In this document: piece by piece, positions 7,356 through 9,133 of the stretch
Numbering within the stretch: the first letter of the stretch is position 1
How the letters are laid out: each line of letters begins with the position of its first letter
NCBI GenBank assembly: GCA_013388525.1
Contig: JACAFA010000191.1
Span: 1-9,133 of the forward strand
Direction: 5' to 3'
From: Ignavibacteriaceae bacterium
Lineage (GTDB): Bacteria > Bacteroidota > Ignavibacteria > Ignavibacteriales > Ignavibacteriaceae
DNA length: 9,133 nucleotides
Made by a program: the position numbers and the translations under genes
Notes under the pieces: generated by a model
Told to the model about the DNA's origin: nothing
Databases searched by the model: none
Seen by the model: only the letters and a program-made list of their open reading frames with translations

Positions 7356-7766
7356 TTGCCTGAACCATTTTACGATTTAGAAATCGAAAGCGACCCTAAT
7401 AATCTGATAACTGTTGAGGAATTTGTCAACTATTTTGCCAAAGATCTCGGACTATCGGATGAGCAGCTTTCAGTATTATTGCTCGCAGTTACTGAAGCAA
7501 CTACAAATGCTATTATACATGCTAATAAATGTGATGTATCCAAGCTTGTAAAAATCCATGCTCAAATTGAAGATTCGAAATTAATTATTAAGATTAAAGA
7601 TGAAGGAAAAGGGTTTGATCCGACAACACTTCCTGACCCAACTCACCCGGAAAATCTGCTTAAAGACTCTGGAAGAGGAGTTTTTCTTATGAAAGTATAT
7701 ATGGATGAAGTTAAATATAACGTCACACCCACCGGAATGGAAACAATACTCATTCTGAATCTATAG
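7356..7766 (+). CDS. RsbW/SpoIIAB-like ATP-binding protein (anti-sigma-type serine kinase)
   Basis: This is a stand-alone GHKL ATPase domain of 136 residues in the HATPase_c_2 family, whose members (RsbW, SpoIIAB) bind sigma factors and phosphorylate antagonist STAS proteins on serine. All ATP-site motifs are present: the N box 'EATTNAIIHAN' with E47 and N51, the G1 box 'DEGKGFDP' (D82, G84, G86), and the G2 region 'DSGRGVFLMK' (G106, G108). It is a single domain with no sensor, receiver or membrane segment. The start is a TTG; an in-frame TAA at 7341-7343 and the lack of ATG or GTG in between force it. No Shine-Dalgarno site is visible. The usual partners (an STAS antagonist, a PP2C phosphatase, a sigma factor) are not within the window, so the target is unknown. 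Confidence 0.87.
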   Translation: MPEPFYDLEIESDPNNLITVEEFVNYFAKDLGLSDEQLSVLLLAVTEATTNAIIHANKCDVSKLVKIHAQIEDSKLIIKIKDEGKGFDPTTLPDPTHPENLLKDSGRGVFLMKVYMDEVKYNVTPTGMETILILNL

Positions 7767-7870
7767 GTTTTATCACTCACCGATTAATTTCAGATTCATT
7801 AATACAGCTTTTATCTGCAATAATAATTTTTGTTTATTTTGACTGTGGTAATTTTTCAAATTATTTAAAC

Positions 7871-7876
7871 AGGGAG
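7871..7876 (+). promoter_or_regulatory. Strong Shine-Dalgarno (AGGGAG) for mdh
   Basis: AGGGAG lies 5 bases before the mdh ATG. It is one of the strongest ribosome sites in the window and contrasts with the preceding two plus-strand genes, which have TTG starts and no visible site. This implies higher translation of mdh. Confidence 0.8.
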
Positions 7877-7881
7877 TTATT

Positions 7882-8847
7882 ATGAGCAGAAAAAAAATTT
7901 CAATCATCGGAGGCGGTCAAATTGGAGGAGTACTTGCTCAGCTGATCGCATTAAGACAACTCGGGGATGTAGTTTTATTCGATATAGTAGAAGATATGCC
8001 TCAGGGGAAAACTCTTGATATAGTTGAAGCATCACGAATAGATGGTTTTGATGTTTCACTAAAAGGAACTAATGACTATAAAGATATTGACGGTTCAGAT
8101 ATAGTCATTGTAACTGCAGGCTTACCCAGAAAACCTGGTATGAGCAGGGATGATCTTCTTACTACTAATGCTAAAATCATGCAGACTGTTGCTGAAAACG
8201 TTAAGAAGCATGCTGCAAATTCCATAGCTATAATTATTTCAAATCCTCTCGATGCTATGGTTACTTTATTCAAGAAGATTACAGGATTTCCTGCTGCAAG
8301 AGTTATGGGACAAGCAGGTGTTCTGGATTCATCCAGATTTTCAACATTCATTGCCTGGGAACTTGGTGTTTCTGTTAAAGATGTAAATGCCATGGTTCTC
8401 GGCGGACATGGTGATACTATGGTACCGATTGTAAGATATGCAAATGTCAATGGAATACCTGTAATGGAATTGTTAGAGAAAAAATATAAAGATAAAGCAA
8501 AAGCTACTGAAGTTATGAATGCTATGGTTGAAAGAACTAAAATGGCAGGCGGAGAAGTTGTGAAGCTTCTAAAAACCGGATCAGCATTTTACTCACCTGC
8601 CTCCGCTTCCATCGCAATGGTTGAATCTATTATTTACGATGAAAAGCGTGTGCTGCCAGTTTGTGCTTACCTGAATGGTGAGTTTGGAGTAAAAGGATTC
8701 TACGTGGGCGTGCCGGTTGTCCTTGGAGCCACCGGTGTAGAAAAAATTGTTGAGTTCGATCTTATCGCAGAAGAAAAAGCGCTTCTTGATAATTCAGTTA
8801 CTGCTGTAAAAAATTTAGTAGCTGATATGGAAAGACTGGGATTTTAA
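7882..8847 (+). CDS. mdh: Malate dehydrogenase (NAD-dependent, LDH-type)
   Basis: This cytosolic enzyme interconverts malate and oxaloacetate with NAD, in the TCA cycle or its reductive form. It has 321 residues. The N-terminal Rossmann fold opens with the dinucleotide motif 'GGGQIGG' (10-16), and D34 ends the second strand, where Asp favours NAD over NADP. The substrate loop '[10 protein letters not shown]' contains R83 and R89. Arg at the R83 position, where lactate dehydrogenases have Gln, points to malate rather than lactate. N121 ('SNPLD'), the catalytic pair D149 ('GVLDSSRF') and H176 ('GGHGDTM'), and R152 are all present. The length is normal for the tetrameric LDH-like group found in Chlorobi and relatives. 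It follows the kinase gene by 115 bases and has a strong Shine-Dalgarno site, so it may have its own promoter, which I cannot place. Confidence 0.97.
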   Translation: MSRKKISIIGGGQIGGVLAQLIALRQLGDVVLFDIVEDMPQGKTLDIVEASRIDGFDVSLKGTNDYKDIDGSDIVIVTAGLPRKPGMSRDDLLTTNAKIMQTVAENVKKHAANSIAIIISNPLDAMVTLFKKITGFPAARVMGQAGVLDSSRFSTFIAWELGVSVKDVNAMVLGGHGDTMVPIVRYANVNGIPVMELLEKKYKDKAKATEVMNAMVERTKMAGGEVVKLLKTGSAFYSPASASIAMVESIIYDEKRVLPVCAYLNGEFGVKGFYVGVPVVLGATGVEKIVEFDLIAEEKALLDNSVTAVKNLVADMERLGF

Positions 8848-8928
8848 TAGTCCTCTCTTAATCGCTCCCCAAACCAGTCCTGCAATGACAAGCCAAGGCA
8901 AGGAGGGAGAGCAAATTTTTAAAATGAA

Positions 8929-8952
8929 AAACCCTTCGGCGACGGAGGGTTT
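8929..8952. terminator. Terminator-like stem-loop with GCGA tetraloop after mdh
   Basis: AAACCCTTCG (8929-8938) pairs with CGGAGGGTTT (8943-8952), giving ten pairs that include one G-U, closed by the loop GCGA, a GNRA-type tetraloop. On the plus strand the stem ends in only three T's before GCC. On the minus strand it is followed by five T's, so it fits a bidirectional terminator that reads better leftward. Its position 81 bases after the mdh stop suits the end of that transcript. Confidence 0.65.
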
Positions 8953-9033
8953 GCCATTTGCTATCACTTTTTATTTTATTAATAGTTTACCATAGCCTTT
9001 CTCAAAATAATTTCTTAAGTTGTAAGTAAAAAA

Positions 9034-9039
9034 AGGGAG
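9034..9039 (+). promoter_or_regulatory. Shine-Dalgarno (AGGGAG) for the last gene
   Basis: AGGGAG lies 5 bases before the ATG at 9045, with the same sequence and spacing as the mdh site. It is the main support for a real gene start here. Confidence 0.65.
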
Positions 9040-9044
9040 ACATT

Positions 9045-9133
9045 ATGCACCCAAACAAATGTTCTCTTAAAACAAGCACACTTAACAGTGGAACTTACCG
9101 CCAGAAACTTACTTTGTCCTTCCTGCTTTTTAC
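9045..9133 (+). CDS. N-terminus of an unknown, possibly exported protein (partial, runs off right edge)
   Basis: The frame is open for 29 codons from ATG to the window end. The peptide begins MHPNKCSLKTSTLNSG, continues 'TYRQKLTLSFLLF', and turns hydrophobic at about residue 22. This looks like the start of a signal peptide or transmembrane helix behind an unusually long polar N-region. The strong Shine-Dalgarno site at ideal spacing and the position after a terminator support a new transcription unit. Too little is present to name a family. An internal later start is possible if the polar segment is not real. Confidence 0.55.
   Translation, partial: MHPNKCSLKTSTLNSGTYRQKLTLSFLLF

Larger units (their letters stand above)
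8848..9044. other. Intergenic region downstream of mdh
   Basis: These 197 bases hold the compact stem-loop at 8929-8952. Before it, a segment at about 8864-8912 has GCTCCCC opposite GGAGGGAGAGC and then ATTTTT (8915-8920), which could form a second, weaker and large-looped terminator. After the stem-loop, an AT-rich stretch (8965-9030) leads to the next gene and presumably contains its promoter. No clear -35/-10 pair and no RNA gene is visible. Confidence 0.45.

Noticed and set aside
7839..7867. TTGACT-17-TATTTA as a promoter for mdh
   Set aside because: The -10 match is poor, and the implied transcript start would fall inside the Shine-Dalgarno site, leaving too short a leader.
8076..8450. 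Minus-strand open frame inside mdh
   Set aside because: It lies wholly antisense to a canonical malate dehydrogenase and has no recognisable protein features.

Overview
The window looks like chromosomal DNA from an AT-rich Gram-negative bacterium. The gene set and style (a separate nuoA-B-C-D-E run, an LDH-type malate dehydrogenase, an outer-membrane-barrel-like protein ending in Phe, a HicA-type protein) fit the Bacteroidota/Chlorobiota side of the tree. Ignavibacteria-like is my best guess. This is an inference from protein flavour and base composition; there is no rRNA gene in the window to confirm it.

The layout is two divergent blocks separated by about 206 bases (5179-5384). The left block is entirely on the minus strand. 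Read in the direction of transcription it holds a GT-C (family 39-like) membrane glycosyltransferase, then nuoA, nuoB, nuoC, nuoD and nuoE of respiratory complex I, and finally a HicA-type toxin-like gene that starts 2 bases after the nuoE stop and runs off the left edge. nuoA to nuoD are packed tightly (a 10-base overlap, then gaps of 4 and 5 bases). nuoD and nuoE are instead separated by about 140 bases that fold almost entirely into one long imperfect hairpin.

The right block is on the plus strand. It holds a 639-aa cysteine-free predicted outer-membrane beta-barrel protein of unknown function, a stand-alone RsbW/SpoIIAB-like ATP-binding (anti-sigma-type) kinase, and malate dehydrogenase. 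A compact stem-loop with a GCGA loop follows, and then the first 29 codons of another gene with a strong Shine-Dalgarno site.

The five Nuo proteins supply the peripheral-arm quinone and N2 region (B, C, D), one membrane-arm subunit (A) and the 24-kDa [2Fe-2S] subunit (E). The NADH-site subunits (F, G) would be expected beyond the left edge, past the HicA-like gene. Malate dehydrogenase produces NADH that complex I can oxidise, but the two loci are on opposite strands and not obviously co-regulated. The items most worth a second look are the HicA-like gene inside the nuo run, the long hairpin between nuoD and nuoE, the paired palindromes upstream of the glycosyltransferase, and the unknown barrel gene beside a switch-kinase gene. 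I found no CRISPR array, IS element, tRNA or rRNA, and nothing I would call a clearly new defence or biosynthetic system.
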